Shown piece by piece: positions 33,215-40,689 of a stretch of DNA of 64,000 nucleotides. Origin of the DNA: Hydrogenothermus marinus (GTDB taxonomy: Bacteria > Aquificota > Aquificia > Aquificales > Hydrogenothermaceae); the NCBI RefSeq assembly GCF_003688665.1, contig NZ_REFO01000012.1, positions 1 through 64,000 of the forward strand. Reading direction: 5' to 3'. Position 1 is the first letter of the stretch; each line of letters starts with the position of its first letter. The notes below the pieces were generated by a model. The model saw nothing but the letters and a program-made list of their open reading frames with translations, ran no database searches and was not told the DNA's origin. The position numbers and the translations under genes are program-made.

Positions 33215-33241
33215 GATATAATTTGATTTAAAAATTATATC
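33215..33241. promoter_or_regulatory. 27-bp inverted repeat between divergent glycosylation genes
   Basis: GATATAATTT (33215-33224) and AAATTATATC (33232-33241) are perfect arms around a 7-nt spacer. Each arm contains a TATAAT-type hexamer facing outward, so the repeat may carry the -10 elements for both directions or an operator over them. The right arm ends one base before the AAGGAG ribosome site of the epimerase. The AT-rich background makes chance palindromes fairly common. Confidence 0.35.
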
Positions 33242-33253
33242 AAGGAGTGGAAA

Positions 33254-34243
33254 TTGCAATCAAAAACTATTTTAGTTACAGGTGCAGCAGGTTTTATAGG
33301 TTGGAAAACTGCTGAACTTTTATTAAAAGAAGGACATTTTGTAGTTGGAATTGATAACATGAACCATTACTATGATGTTAGGCTGAAAGAATGGAGAAAA
33401 AAACAGCTTGAAAGTTATGATAATTTTAGATTTTTTGAGGTAGATATAGAAAATCTTGGTGCATTAAAAGTTTTATTTGATAGTTTTAATTTTGATGCAG
33501 TAATAAATCTTGCAGCAAGGGCAGGTGTAAGATACTCAATAGTAAATCCACATGTTTATCTTGAAACTAATGCTCATGGAACATTAAATCTTTTAGAGTT
33601 AATGAAAGAAAAAAATATTAAAAAGATGGTTCTTGCTTCAACTTCTTCACTATATGCAGGACAACCTATGCCATTTAAAGAAGATTTACCTGTAAATACG
33701 CCAATTTCTCCTTATGCTGCATCTAAAAAGGCAGCAGAAGTTATGTCTTATACATACCATTATTTATATGATATGGATATATCAATTCTTAGATACTTCA
33801 CAGTTTATGGGCCTGCAGGAAGACCTGATATGAGTATTTTCAGATTTATAAAATGGATAGATGAAGGAAAACCTATTCAGCTTTTTGGTGATGGTTCTCA
33901 AGCACGAGACTTTACTTATGTTGATGATATAGCTAAAGGTACAATCCTTGCATTAAAACCTTTAGGATATGAGATTATAAATCTTGGTGGTGGAAAAAAT
34001 CCTATATCTTTAAAAACTTTAATTGAAAAAATAGAAAATCTGCTTGGTAAAAAAGCAAAAATAGATTATAAACCTTTTAATAAAGCAGATATGATGGAAA
34101 CTTGGGCTGATATAGAAAAAGCAGGGAAGCTTTTAGGCTGGAAACCTGAAATAGATATAGATAAAGGATTAAAAAGAACTGTTGATTGGTATTTAGAAAA
34201 TAAAGATTGGGTTAAAGATATATCCTTAGAAGAAGGCTCATAA
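33254..34243 (+). CDS. NAD-dependent nucleotide-sugar 4-epimerase (UDP-glucuronate type)
   Basis: 329 residues of the extended SDR family. NAD loop GAAGFIG at 10-16; catalytic Y154-x3-K158 in SPYAASKKAAE; active-site serines/threonine in LASTSSLYAG near 128-137. The NLAARAGVRYSIVNPHVY stretch and YDVRLKEWR near 40-48 are characteristic of UDP-glucuronate 4-epimerases. It probably supplies an LPS or capsule sugar. It starts at TTG 33254 behind AAGGAG. Its end overlaps the opposing pseudo-receiver gene by 6 nt. Confidence 0.85.
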   Translation: MQSKTILVTGAAGFIGWKTAELLLKEGHFVVGIDNMNHYYDVRLKEWRKKQLESYDNFRFFEVDIENLGALKVLFDSFNFDAVINLAARAGVRYSIVNPHVYLETNAHGTLNLLELMKEKNIKKMVLASTSSLYAGQPMPFKEDLPVNTPISPYAASKKAAEVMSYTYHYLYDMDISILRYFTVYGPAGRPDMSIFRFIKWIDEGKPIQLFGDGSQARDFTYVDDIAKGTILALKPLGYEIINLGGGKNPISLKTLIEKIENLLGKKAKIDYKPFNKADMMETWADIEKAGKLLGWKPEIDIDKGLKRTVDWYLENKDWVKDISLEEGS

Positions 34244-34579
34244 GCCTTCTATAATCTGTGGAAGCTGGGAAACAATCATTCCATTTGTAGCAACAAAATC
34301 TGCTCCAACTTCTTTTGCTTTATTTGCTAAATCTGTTCTTGTATGTCCACAATATCCTATAACCTTTATCCCTCTTTTTTTTGCTCCAGGAATAATTTTA
34401 AATGGATCATTTGATCTACTTTCAAGATTTATTAATAAAATATCAGGTTTAATCTCATCAAACTTTTCAAAATTTTCTTTAAAAAATGCAACTATTTTTG
34501 TATCGTATCCTGCTGATTTTGAAATACTGCTTATTTTTGAGTTTAACATAAGATTTTCATCTATTATTAATACTTTCAT
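34238..34579 (-). CDS. Pseudo-receiver (CheY-like) domain protein
   Basis: 113 residues, a stand-alone receiver fold. Beta-1 VLIIDEN keeps an Asp-Glu pair, but beta-3 reads DILLINLES where the phosphoacceptor aspartate is asparagine. Beta-4 KVIGYCGHT lacks the usual small hydroxyl/alanine pattern, and beta-5 GADFVATNGM lacks the conserved lysine. Classical phosphorylation is therefore not expected; such domains signal by constitutive fold or ligand binding. No histidine kinase lies nearby. AAGGAG precedes the ATG. It is 11 nt behind the cupredoxin gene on the same strand. Confidence 0.7.
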   Translation of the reverse strand: MKVLIIDENLMLNSKISSISKSAGYDTKIVAFFKENFEKFDEIKPDILLINLESRSNDPFKIIPGAKKRGIKVIGYCGHTRTDLANKAKEVGADFVATNGMIVSQLPQIIEGL

Positions 34580-34589
34580 TTTATCTCCT

Positions 34590-34979
34590 TTATTTAATTA
34601 TTAATTCTCCCTTTGTTGGAAAAATTCCTGAGCAGTATGGACAGGTAAATAAAACTTTACCTGGATAAACCATCTTAACTTTTACTTGCTTTGTTTCTCC
34701 TTTTTTAATATTTTGAACCATCACATCATAAGGTGGTAATATATAAAAACAATGCCCATAAACACTTTGTGAATAATCGTCTCCAATTCCTTCATCAAGA
34801 GCTTTTATTCTAAATAATACTACCTGACCTCTTTTAACTTCAATATGATTTGGATTATATCCATTTTTAGAAACTTCTATATTTATAACAACATCTGGCT
34901 TTTCATCAGTATTTTTTGAACAACTAAATAAGATATTAGCCAATAATATCAAGATTATTGTTATATTTCTCAAGCTCAT
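34590..34979 (-). CDS. Cupredoxin-fold lipoprotein
   Basis: 129 residues. N-terminal hydrophobic segment ending LFSCSKN, a lipobox-like cysteine, then a cupredoxin-type beta-sandwich: VEVKRGQVVLFRIKA-like strand (IEVKRGQVVLFRIKA), GHCFYILPPYDV with a candidate copper histidine, and the closing KVLFTCPYCSGIFPTKGELII. Two cysteines in CPYC plus the histidine could bind one copper or a CuA-like centre, though the CuA spacing C-x3-C is not met. Probably anchored in the periplasm for electron transfer or copper handling. It overlaps the upstream small exported protein by 44 nt. Confidence 0.65.
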   Translation of the reverse strand: MSLRNITIILILLANILFSCSKNTDEKPDVVINIEVSKNGYNPNHIEVKRGQVVLFRIKALDEGIGDDYSQSVYGHCFYILPPYDVMVQNIKKGETKQVKVKMVYPGKVLFTCPYCSGIFPTKGELIIK

Positions 34980-35157
34980 TTTTCAACTCTTTTATTTTCT
35001 TTTCTAATAATCTTTTCTTTTTTGGATTTTTTTCTTTACTCTTTTTTTCTTCTAAAACTTTAATTTTTGATAATATTTCTAACCTTATATCACTATAAGG
35101 GTCTGCATAGCTAAAAGTAAAAGAAATAAGTAATAAAATTATTAAAACTTTTCTCAT
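34936..35157 (-). CDS. Small exported coiled-coil protein
   Basis: 73 residues. Clear signal peptide (RKVLIILLLISFTFSYA, cleavage before DPYSD) followed by a highly charged single helix rich in K and E with heptad-like spacing. No family recognised. It overlaps coaE by 4 nt upstream (ATGA) and the cupredoxin gene by 44 nt downstream, so all three are probably co-translated. A periplasmic structural or chaperone role is guesswork. Confidence 0.6.
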   Translation of the reverse strand: MRKVLIILLLISFTFSYADPYSDIRLEILSKIKVLEEKKSKEKNPKKKRLLEKKIKELKNELEKYNNNLDIIG

Positions 35158-35759
35158 TTTGTAGCCTCTTTTTTTAAATCTTCAAAAACTTTTTTTATTT
35201 TTTCTTTAAGTTCCTCTATGCTTCCTGTGTTTTCAATTACAATATCTGCATATTTTAATTTTTCTTCAATAGGCATTTGGGAATTTATTCTTGCCAAAGC
35301 TTCTTCTTTTGAAAATCCTTTTTTTATAAGCCTTTCTAACTGAATTTCCTTTGGTGAATAAACAACTATAACCTTATCATAATCTTTATATAGTTTGCTT
35401 TCTATTAAAAGAGGGATTTCTGCAATTATTACTGCATTTTTATCTTTTCTTTCCACCTCTTCTATAAATCTTTTTATTTCTTTTCTAACTTCAGGATGGA
35501 TAATACTTTCTATCTTTTTCTTTTTTTCTGGATTTTTAAAAATTATATCTGCTACTTTCTTTTTATCTATTTCTCCATTTTTATCAAAAATATTATTTCC
35601 TAAAACCTTTGAAAGTTTTTCTTTTATATCTTTTCTTTTTAAAAGCTTATGAACTACTTTATCTGCATCTATTACATACGCACCAAAATCTTCAAAAATT
35701 TCTGAAACAGTTGTTTTTCCTGTACCTATTGAGCCTGTTAATCCTATCTTTAAAGCCAT
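35154..35759 (-). CDS. coaE: Dephospho-CoA kinase
   Basis: 201 residues. Walker A GSIGTGKTTVSEIF at about 9-22 and the family signature YVIDADKVVHKLL. The LID/CoA region is VIAEIPLLIESKLYKDYDKVIVVYSP. It phosphorylates the 3'-hydroxyl of dephospho-CoA, the last step of CoA synthesis; the first committed kinase (type III, coaX) is at 57492. It heads the coaE, small exported protein, cupredoxin and pseudo-receiver transcript and diverges from comEC. Confidence 0.94.
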   Translation of the reverse strand: MALKIGLTGSIGTGKTTVSEIFEDFGAYVIDADKVVHKLLKRKDIKEKLSKVLGNNIFDKNGEIDKKKVADIIFKNPEKKKKIESIIHPEVRKEIKRFIEEVERKDKNAVIIAEIPLLIESKLYKDYDKVIVVYSPKEIQLERLIKKGFSKEEALARINSQMPIEEKLKYADIVIENTGSIEELKEKIKKVFEDLKKEATK

Positions 35760-35830
35760 TGATACCCTTTAAGTTTTGTTAATGCTTTTTATGTTAATAT
35801 TTTTTAGATATATATTCAATAAATAATAAA

Positions 35831-37225
35831 ATGGAAAATATTTTTATTTTTGCTTTTTTATCTTATATTTGGGGAGTTTTAACTAAATCTTTTCTCTTAG
35901 ATTTTAATATTCCTTTAGTAGTCATTTTATTGCTCATTTTAGTTTCTGTTGTATTGAAAAATAAATTAGGTTTCATATTTACAGCCTTTTCTTTATTTGC
36001 TCTTGGATTTTATATGGCAAGTTCTTCTAACCTTAAAATAAATATCAAAAATCCTGTATTTTTAGAATGCAAAGTAATATCATTTCCTGAAAAATACTAC
36101 AAAAATTTTTTATCTGATTGTAAAGTTTTAAATTCTAATAATAAAAATCTTATAAATAAAGAAGTTAAATTAATTTCCAATAAAAAATTATTTTTTTTGA
36201 GTAATGTTTATATACTTGGTAAAGCTTCTATAAAACATAATAAAATTTTTGTGAAAGTAGTCAATCTAAAAGAAGAGAAAAATAAATTTTTAAGTCCTAT
36301 TTTAAGTTTTAGAGATTACTTAATAAAAAATTTTAAAGAAAATAGTCTTAATTACATTAGTTTTTCAATTGGAAACGCACTTATATTTGGAGATAGGTCT
36401 TATATTCCTCAAAATATAAAAAAAGCCTTTATAAATACAGGATTAATCCATCTTCTTGCTATAAGTGGCCTTCATATTGGTCTTTTAATTTTTATTTTGC
36501 TTTTTATTTTTTCTTTTTGGGACAAAAGAAAATCATATTTAATAACAATTTTATTTTTGATTTTTTATCCAGTAATAACTGCTTTCCATATTCCTGTTTT
36601 TAGGGCATCATTAATGGGAATTTTATACTTATATGGAAAATTTAAATATTTAGCTATAAATCCAATGAATATTTTGTTTTTTGTAGCATTTATATCTGCT
36701 TTAATCTATCCTGAAGTAATATTTTCTGTAGGCTTTCAACTTTCATTTATTGCAGTTTTTGGATTAATCCTTTCCAGAAAATATATTGAAATTGATATTA
36801 AAAACAAATTTTTAAAATTTTTTATAACTTCAATGCTACTTTCATTTTTTGCAGTTTTATGGACTACACCTTTAATAATTTTTTATTTTCATCAGTTTTC
36901 TCCAACATCAATATTTGCAACAACTTTTGAGATGTTTTTATTAATTCCATATCTTTTTTTATCTGTTTTAAATATGTTTTCATTATTTTTAATAAAGCCT
37001 CTAATAAATATAATGGATTTTATAGGATTAAAATTTATAGAACTTGCTAAGCTTTTTGATTCATTAAAGATTATGGCTTCAAACTTAGATTTAAATCTTA
37101 TTGAAGTTCTGACTTATTATATTTTACTTGGATTTATAACTATAAATTCTAAAATCAAAATTATTTATAAGTACATCTTGTTTTTTATTTTATTTTCCTT
37201 TTTATTTGTTATGTCTAAAATTTAA
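35831..37225 (+). CDS. comEC: ComEC/Rec2-type DNA-uptake channel (short form)
   Basis: 464 residues, about ten TM helices. The competence-domain signature TGLIHLLAISGLHIGLLIFI is at about 195-215, and FSVGFQLSFIAVFGLILSRKY is typical. An N-terminal DUF4131-like soluble region precedes it. The usual C-terminal metallo-beta-lactamase domain (giving about 750 residues in long ComEC) is absent, a form known in several lineages. It would pass single-stranded DNA through the inner membrane during transformation. No ribosome site is evident before the ATG. The end overlaps an opposing gene by 4 nt. Confidence 0.85.
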   Translation: MENIFIFAFLSYIWGVLTKSFLLDFNIPLVVILLLILVSVVLKNKLGFIFTAFSLFALGFYMASSSNLKINIKNPVFLECKVISFPEKYYKNFLSDCKVLNSNNKNLINKEVKLISNKKLFFLSNVYILGKASIKHNKIFVKVVNLKEEKNKFLSPILSFRDYLIKNFKENSLNYISFSIGNALIFGDRSYIPQNIKKAFINTGLIHLLAISGLHIGLLIFILLFIFSFWDKRKSYLITILFLIFYPVITAFHIPVFRASLMGILYLYGKFKYLAINPMNILFFVAFISALIYPEVIFSVGFQLSFIAVFGLILSRKYIEIDIKNKFLKFFITSMLLSFFAVLWTTPLIIFYFHQFSPTSIFATTFEMFLLIPYLFLSVLNMFSLFLIKPLINIMDFIGLKFIELAKLFDSLKIMASNLDLNLIEVLTYYILLGFITINSKIKIIYKYILFFILFSFLFVMSKI

Positions 37226-37548
37226 CCACCAAAAAAATGCTTATATAAAATATAAGCTGCTATAAATATAGATACTGTTAGTAATATTTGGATTATTATT
37301 CTTATTGTAAATTTTAAAACTTTTAAAATAACAGTTAATAATATTATAGCTATTACTGTAAGAACCAAATCACCGGTTCCATTTTCCATTAAAAATTTCA
37401 TATTATCAGGTAGATATTTTTTTATTTCTTGTTTTGTTTGCTCTTTTAATTTTGATAAATTTTTTTCTACTTTATTTATATATTCTTGAGGATTATTTGT
37501 TATATCATATATAGGGTTAGAAATTTCATTAGAATTTTTTTCTGCCAT
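37222..37548 (-). CDS. Small membrane protein of unknown function
   Basis: 108 residues. Soluble acidic/amphipathic N-terminal 55 residues (NPQEYINKVEKNLSKLKEQ suggests a coiled helix), then two closely spaced TM helices (about 60-78 and 83-102) ending in HFFGG. Family not recognised. It follows the MATE gene by 4 nt on the minus strand and is the last gene of the kdsC transcript. Confidence 0.65.
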   Translation of the reverse strand: MAEKNSNEISNPIYDITNNPQEYINKVEKNLSKLKEQTKQEIKKYLPDNMKFLMENGTGDLVLTVIAIILLTVILKVLKFTIRIIIQILLTVSIFIAAYILYKHFFGG

Positions 37549-37552
37549 CTTA

Positions 37553-38866
37553 TTACCCCTCTATCTTTTTCCATTTTCCTTTTTTGAAAATATACCATAT
37601 TATGAAAGCTTTTATAAAAGTTTCAGCTATTATTATTAAATAAACATAAATTAAATTTTTAAAAAATAAAGTTAAAATTAAAGATGGAATTATTCTAAAT
37701 AACCATAAGCTTCCTGTATTTACAAACATAGCAATTTTTGTAGCTCCTGCTCCTCTTAATGCACCACTTAAAACAAAATCTATTGCAAGAGGAAATTGAG
37801 AAACTGCAACTACTTTTAGATATAAAGATGCTTCTTTTACTGTTTTTGGGTCTTGTGTAAATATTGAAATAAAAATTTCAGGATAAAAAAACATAAAAAT
37901 TCCTATAAATTGCATAATTAAACCTGAAATAATAGCTGATTTGATACCTAATCTATAAGCTTTATCAAGATTTCCTTCACCAATAGATTGACCTACAAGA
38001 GTCATAGCTGCTATAGAAAATCCAAATCCTATCATAAAAGCAAGTCCTTCTACCCTAAGACCTATCTGATAACCTGCAAGAACATAAGTACCATACTGAG
38101 CAATTATCCAGATAAAAAACATAAAAGATATACTACTTACAAATCTTTCAATTCCTGTTGGTATTCCAAGTTTTAAACTTCTTTTGGCAATATCTTTACT
38201 AAAAGAAAAACTGATTTTAAATAAATTTTTATAAAAAATAAGAAAAATATAAATTAATACTTCAAATATATCAGCAATTGTAGTTGCTATTGAAGCTCCT
38301 AAGATCTCAAGTCTTGGGAAACCTAAATTCCCAAGTACTAGACAGTAATCAAGAAAAGTATTTAATATATTACCAGCTATACCTATTAAAAGGGGTGTTT
38401 TTGTATCTCCAAACCCATTAGATGTAGAAGCAAAAACTGCTCCTGCAAATAAAAAAGGGAATGCTATAGCTTGTATATGCATATAGTCTGTTGCAGATTC
38501 TGTAAGCTGTTTATCTTTTCCAAATAAAAAGAAAAAATCATAGGCAAATACTAATACAAAAATAGCAACAAAGATAGAAAATATCAAAGCAAGAACAAGA
38601 TTTACTGATATTACTTTTTCTAAATTTTGAAAATCTTTAGCTCCAAAAAATCTTGCTACAAGAGCATTTGTACTAACACTAAAAATAGTAATAAATGCAT
38701 AAATAACCCATAAAAAATTCATACTAAGTCCAACAGCTGCTATAGCTACAGGCGATATTCTACCTACAAATATCATATCTACAAGAACCTGTAGCATATC
38801 AAGAAGATTATTTAAAGCTGCAGGAATTGCAATAATAAGAATCTTTTTTATATCAGAATTTAACAT
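37553..38866 (-). CDS. MATE-family efflux transporter
   Basis: 437 residues, 12 predicted TM helices in two six-helix halves. Family stretches: IAIPAALNNLLDMLQVLVDMIFVGRISPVAIAAVGLS (read as IAIPAALNNLLDML and VDMIFVGRISPVAIAAVG) at the N terminus, STNALVARFFGA near 65-76, and GFGFSIAAMTLVGQSIGEG in the second half. MATE proteins export cationic drugs or metabolites using Na+ or H+; the substrate here is unknown. The start overlaps the methyltransferase gene by 7 nt. Confidence 0.87.
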   Translation of the reverse strand: MLNSDIKKILIIAIPAALNNLLDMLQVLVDMIFVGRISPVAIAAVGLSMNFLWVIYAFITIFSVSTNALVARFFGAKDFQNLEKVISVNLVLALIFSIFVAIFVLVFAYDFFFLFGKDKQLTESATDYMHIQAIAFPFLFAGAVFASTSNGFGDTKTPLLIGIAGNILNTFLDYCLVLGNLGFPRLEILGASIATTIADIFEVLIYIFLIFYKNLFKISFSFSKDIAKRSLKLGIPTGIERFVSSISFMFFIWIIAQYGTYVLAGYQIGLRVEGLAFMIGFGFSIAAMTLVGQSIGEGNLDKAYRLGIKSAIISGLIMQFIGIFMFFYPEIFISIFTQDPKTVKEASLYLKVVAVSQFPLAIDFVLSGALRGAGATKIAMFVNTGSLWLFRIIPSLILTLFFKNLIYVYLIIIAETFIKAFIIWYIFKKGKWKKIEG

Positions 38867-39405
38867 TTTTTAACTGCAACTAAATAGGCTTTTCTACCTT
38901 TTCTACCATCATTTCTTATTACATCTTTTTCTTGATAAAAAACCACATAAAAATCAATAAATAATCTTAAAAGCTCATTTTCTCTTAAATAAAAATCTTT
39001 TGTTTTAGATTCTTCATTTAAAACAAATGTTTCAAATATTATTACTCCATCTTTTTTTAATCCATCCTTTATCTTTGGAATTAAATTTCTATTTAGGAAA
39101 TTAATATTTATTATCAGCTCATATCTATTTTCAGGTATTTGATAATTATCTAAATCAGCTACAATAGCATTTATATTAGGATTTTTTTCTTTTAGTTTAT
39201 TGATAGCCACATCTGAAATATCTACTGCATCAACTTCAAAACCTTTTTCTTGCAGAAAAATAGAATTTCTACCAGTTCCACAGGCAATATCTAATGCTTT
39301 ACCTTTTTTAGCTATATTATAAAAATCTTTTACAATTTGGGAAGGTTCTTCAGGTAATTTTTCTTCTAAATATTTTTTATTCCATCTTTTTTTATCTTCA
39401 AGCAT
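38860..39405 (-). CDS. Class I SAM-dependent methyltransferase (TehB-like)
   Basis: 181 residues. Motif I ALDIACGTGRNSIFLQEKG at about 37-55, followed by VDAVDISDVAINKLKEK (motif II) and a post-motif INFLNRNLIPKI. Tellurite-resistance TehB and related small-molecule methyltransferases share this layout. The substrate cannot be told. It overlaps both kdsC (8 nt) and the MATE gene, so the three are translated together. Confidence 0.8.
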   Translation of the reverse strand: MLEDKKRWNKKYLEEKLPEEPSQIVKDFYNIAKKGKALDIACGTGRNSIFLQEKGFEVDAVDISDVAINKLKEKNPNINAIVADLDNYQIPENRYELIININFLNRNLIPKIKDGLKKDGVIIFETFVLNEESKTKDFYLRENELLRLFIDFYVVFYQEKDVIRNDGRKGRKAYLVAVKKC

Positions 39406-39919
39406 CTGTAAATTCCTTTATAATTTTTTCATACTCATCTCTTAGTTTTAAGATTAGTTCTACTACCTCTCTAACAGCCCCTTCTCCTCCTTTCTTTTCT
39501 GTAATATATATACAGAAATTTTTCACATCTTCTACAGCATCAGCTACTGCTACAGGAAAACCCACTTTTTTTAAAACAGGAATATCTACTAAATCATCAC
39601 CTATATATAAAATCTCTTCATCTTTTAATGAATATTTTTCTTTTATATTATTATAAGTATCTATCTTTTTTCTTTTACCTTGAAAAACCTCATTAATTTT
39701 TAGTTCATTTGCTCTTCTTTCTACCATAGGAGAGTTTCTTCCTGTAATAATCCCTGTTTTTATTCCTGCCTTATGTAAAAGTCCTATAGCAAGGCCATCT
39801 TTTATATTAAAGGATTTTAGTTCATTTCCTTTAGAATCATATATTACTTTACCATCAGTTAATACTCCATCTACATCCATAAGAAACATCTTGATTTTTA
39901 AAGCTTTTTCTTTTAACAT
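39398..39919 (-). CDS. kdsC: KDO-8-phosphate phosphatase
   Basis: 173 residues from the ATG at 39919. Small HAD phosphatase: nucleophile in FLMDVDGVLTDGK, threonine/serine motif in GIITGRNSP, lysine in QGKRKKIDTY and metal site in YIGDDLVDIPVL. This is the KdsC arrangement, which hydrolyses KDO-8-P to KDO for lipopolysaccharide. The reading frame stays open to 39994, but the extra 25 residues are hydrophobic and unlike the family, so the shorter start is preferred; AGGTG upstream is a modest ribosome site. It heads kdsC, methyltransferase, MATE and a small membrane protein. Confidence 0.9.
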   Translation of the reverse strand: MLKEKALKIKMFLMDVDGVLTDGKVIYDSKGNELKSFNIKDGLAIGLLHKAGIKTGIITGRNSPMVERRANELKINEVFQGKRKKIDTYNNIKEKYSLKDEEILYIGDDLVDIPVLKKVGFPVAVADAVEDVKNFCIYITEKKGGEGAVREVVELILKLRDEYEKIIKEFTDA

Positions 39920-39923
39920 TCTG

Positions 39924-39937
39924 TTGACACCTGTCAA
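39924..39937. promoter_or_regulatory. Palindrome TTGACA-CC-TGTCAA, possible operator or promoter element
   Basis: Perfect 6-bp arms around CC, five bases upstream of the kdsC ATG. Read rightwards, TTGACA is followed after 17 nt by ATATAT (39947-39952), a plausible sigma-70 promoter running toward pyrE. As a palindrome it could also be a repressor site controlling kdsC or its leader. Confidence 0.4.
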
Positions 39938-39980
39938 GTTTATGATATATATTAGTTTACAGGAAAAAAAGAGCTTACAA

Positions 39981-40058
39981 ATAAAAAAGGGCACCTAAAA
40001 GGTGCCCAAAAGCGTAAATTGGTAGGTACGGCAAAACCTTTAGGAGGGTAGCCATGGA
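39981..40058 (-). ncRNA. Candidate small RNA or kdsC leader/attenuator
   Basis: A complete minus-strand transcription unit with no ORF. A TTGAAA-N16-TATAAT promoter precedes a start near 40057; about 50 nt of unusually GC-rich sequence follows (including ACCCTCCTAAAGG, whose CCTCCT matches the anti-Shine-Dalgarno), then a strong hairpin and U tract. Predicted length is about 77 nt. It could be an independent sRNA, or a leader whose terminator is relieved to allow transcription into kdsC 60 nt downstream. I do not recognise it as a known riboswitch. Confidence 0.55.
39983..40007 (-). terminator. Intrinsic terminator of the small RNA
   Basis: GGGCACCT (39989-39996) and AGGTGCCC (40000-40007) form a perfect 8-bp stem with a 3-nt loop. 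On the minus strand it is followed at once by six T (complement of 39983-39988). On the plus strand there is no T tract, which fixes the orientation. Confidence 0.75.
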
Positions 40059-40082
40059 TATATATTATATACGAATTTCCTA
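40053..40082 (+). CDS. Possible nine-codon leader peptide upstream of pyrE
   Basis: ATG-GAT-ATA...TCC-TAA encodes MDIYYIRIS. A strong AGGAGGG (40042-40048) sits at about 5 nt before the ATG. It ends 46 nt before pyrE and is antisense to the small-RNA promoter. Nine codons may be chance; the good ribosome site is the only support. Confidence 0.25.
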
Positions 40083-40091
40083 ATATTTCAA
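40064..40091 (-). promoter_or_regulatory. Sigma-70-type promoter TTGAAA-N16-TATAAT
   Basis: On the minus strand the -35 TTGAAA is the complement of 40086-40091 and the -10 TATAAT the complement of 40064-40069, with a 16-nt spacer. Transcription would begin near 40057 and run into the terminator 50 nt later. It lies in the pyrE leader region. Confidence 0.5.
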
Positions 40092-40128
40092 GTTTTATAT
40101 TTTTATACAAATAAATATGAGGTAATGT

Positions 40129-40689
40129 ATGAATTACAAAGATAGATTGGAAACCTTAATCAAAGAAAGAGCATTAAAGATAGCAGATAAACCTATTTTT
40201 AAACTTTCTTCTGGAAAAATGAGTACATATTATATGGATTTAAGAACTATTACCCTTGATCCTGAAGGTGGTTATATTATAGGTAATATTATTTATGAAA
40301 TGATTAAAGATAAAAATCCTGATGCTATTGGTGGCTTAACCCTTGGAGCAGATCCAATATCTTATGCCACTGCATTAGTTTCTTATTTAAATAAAAATCC
40401 AATAAAACCTTTTGTAGTCAGAAAAGAACCAAAAGGACATGGTACAGGAAAACAGATAGAAGGGAACGTTAAAGAAGGAGATAATGTTTTTATTGTTGAG
40501 GATGTAGTAACAACTGCTGGTTCATCTTTAAAAGCAGCAAAAGTAGCAAAAGAAGCAGGATTAAATGTTTTAGGTATAATAGCAATTGTTGATAGGGAAG
40601 AGGGAGGAGAAGAAAATATAAAAGAAGAAGGGTTTAACTTTTATCCTCTTTTTAAAATTTCCCAATTTCTTAATAAGCAGGATGTTTAA
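40129..40689 (+). CDS. pyrE: Orotate phosphoribosyltransferase
   Basis: 186 residues. The PRPP-binding motif VFIVEDVVTTAGSSLKAA is at about 122-139, and the orotate side has FKLSSGKMSTYYMDLR at about 24-39. It joins orotate to PRPP to give OMP in pyrimidine synthesis. GAGG lies 8 nt before the ATG. No other pyr genes are adjacent. Its end overlaps the opposing ccsA-like gene by 20 nt. Confidence 0.94.
   Translation: MNYKDRLETLIKERALKIADKPIFKLSSGKMSTYYMDLRTITLDPEGGYIIGNIIYEMIKDKNPDAIGGLTLGADPISYATALVSYLNKNPIKPFVVRKEPKGHGTGKQIEGNVKEGDNVFIVEDVVTTAGSSLKAAKVAKEAGLNVLGIIAIVDREEGGEENIKEEGFNFYPLFKISQFLNKQDV

Noticed and set aside
39920-39994. 25-codon N-terminal extension of KdsC
   Set aside because: Hydrophobic, absent from the family, and runs through the palindrome close to the small-RNA terminator. 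ATG 39919 gives a normal KdsC.
40008-40058. Resemblance of the plus strand (GGTAGGTACGG...GGGTAGCC) to a c-di-GMP-I riboswitch
   Set aside because: Short matching blocks are out of order, and the tetraloop/receptor and paired helices of that aptamer are missing. Promoter and terminator evidence points to the minus strand.
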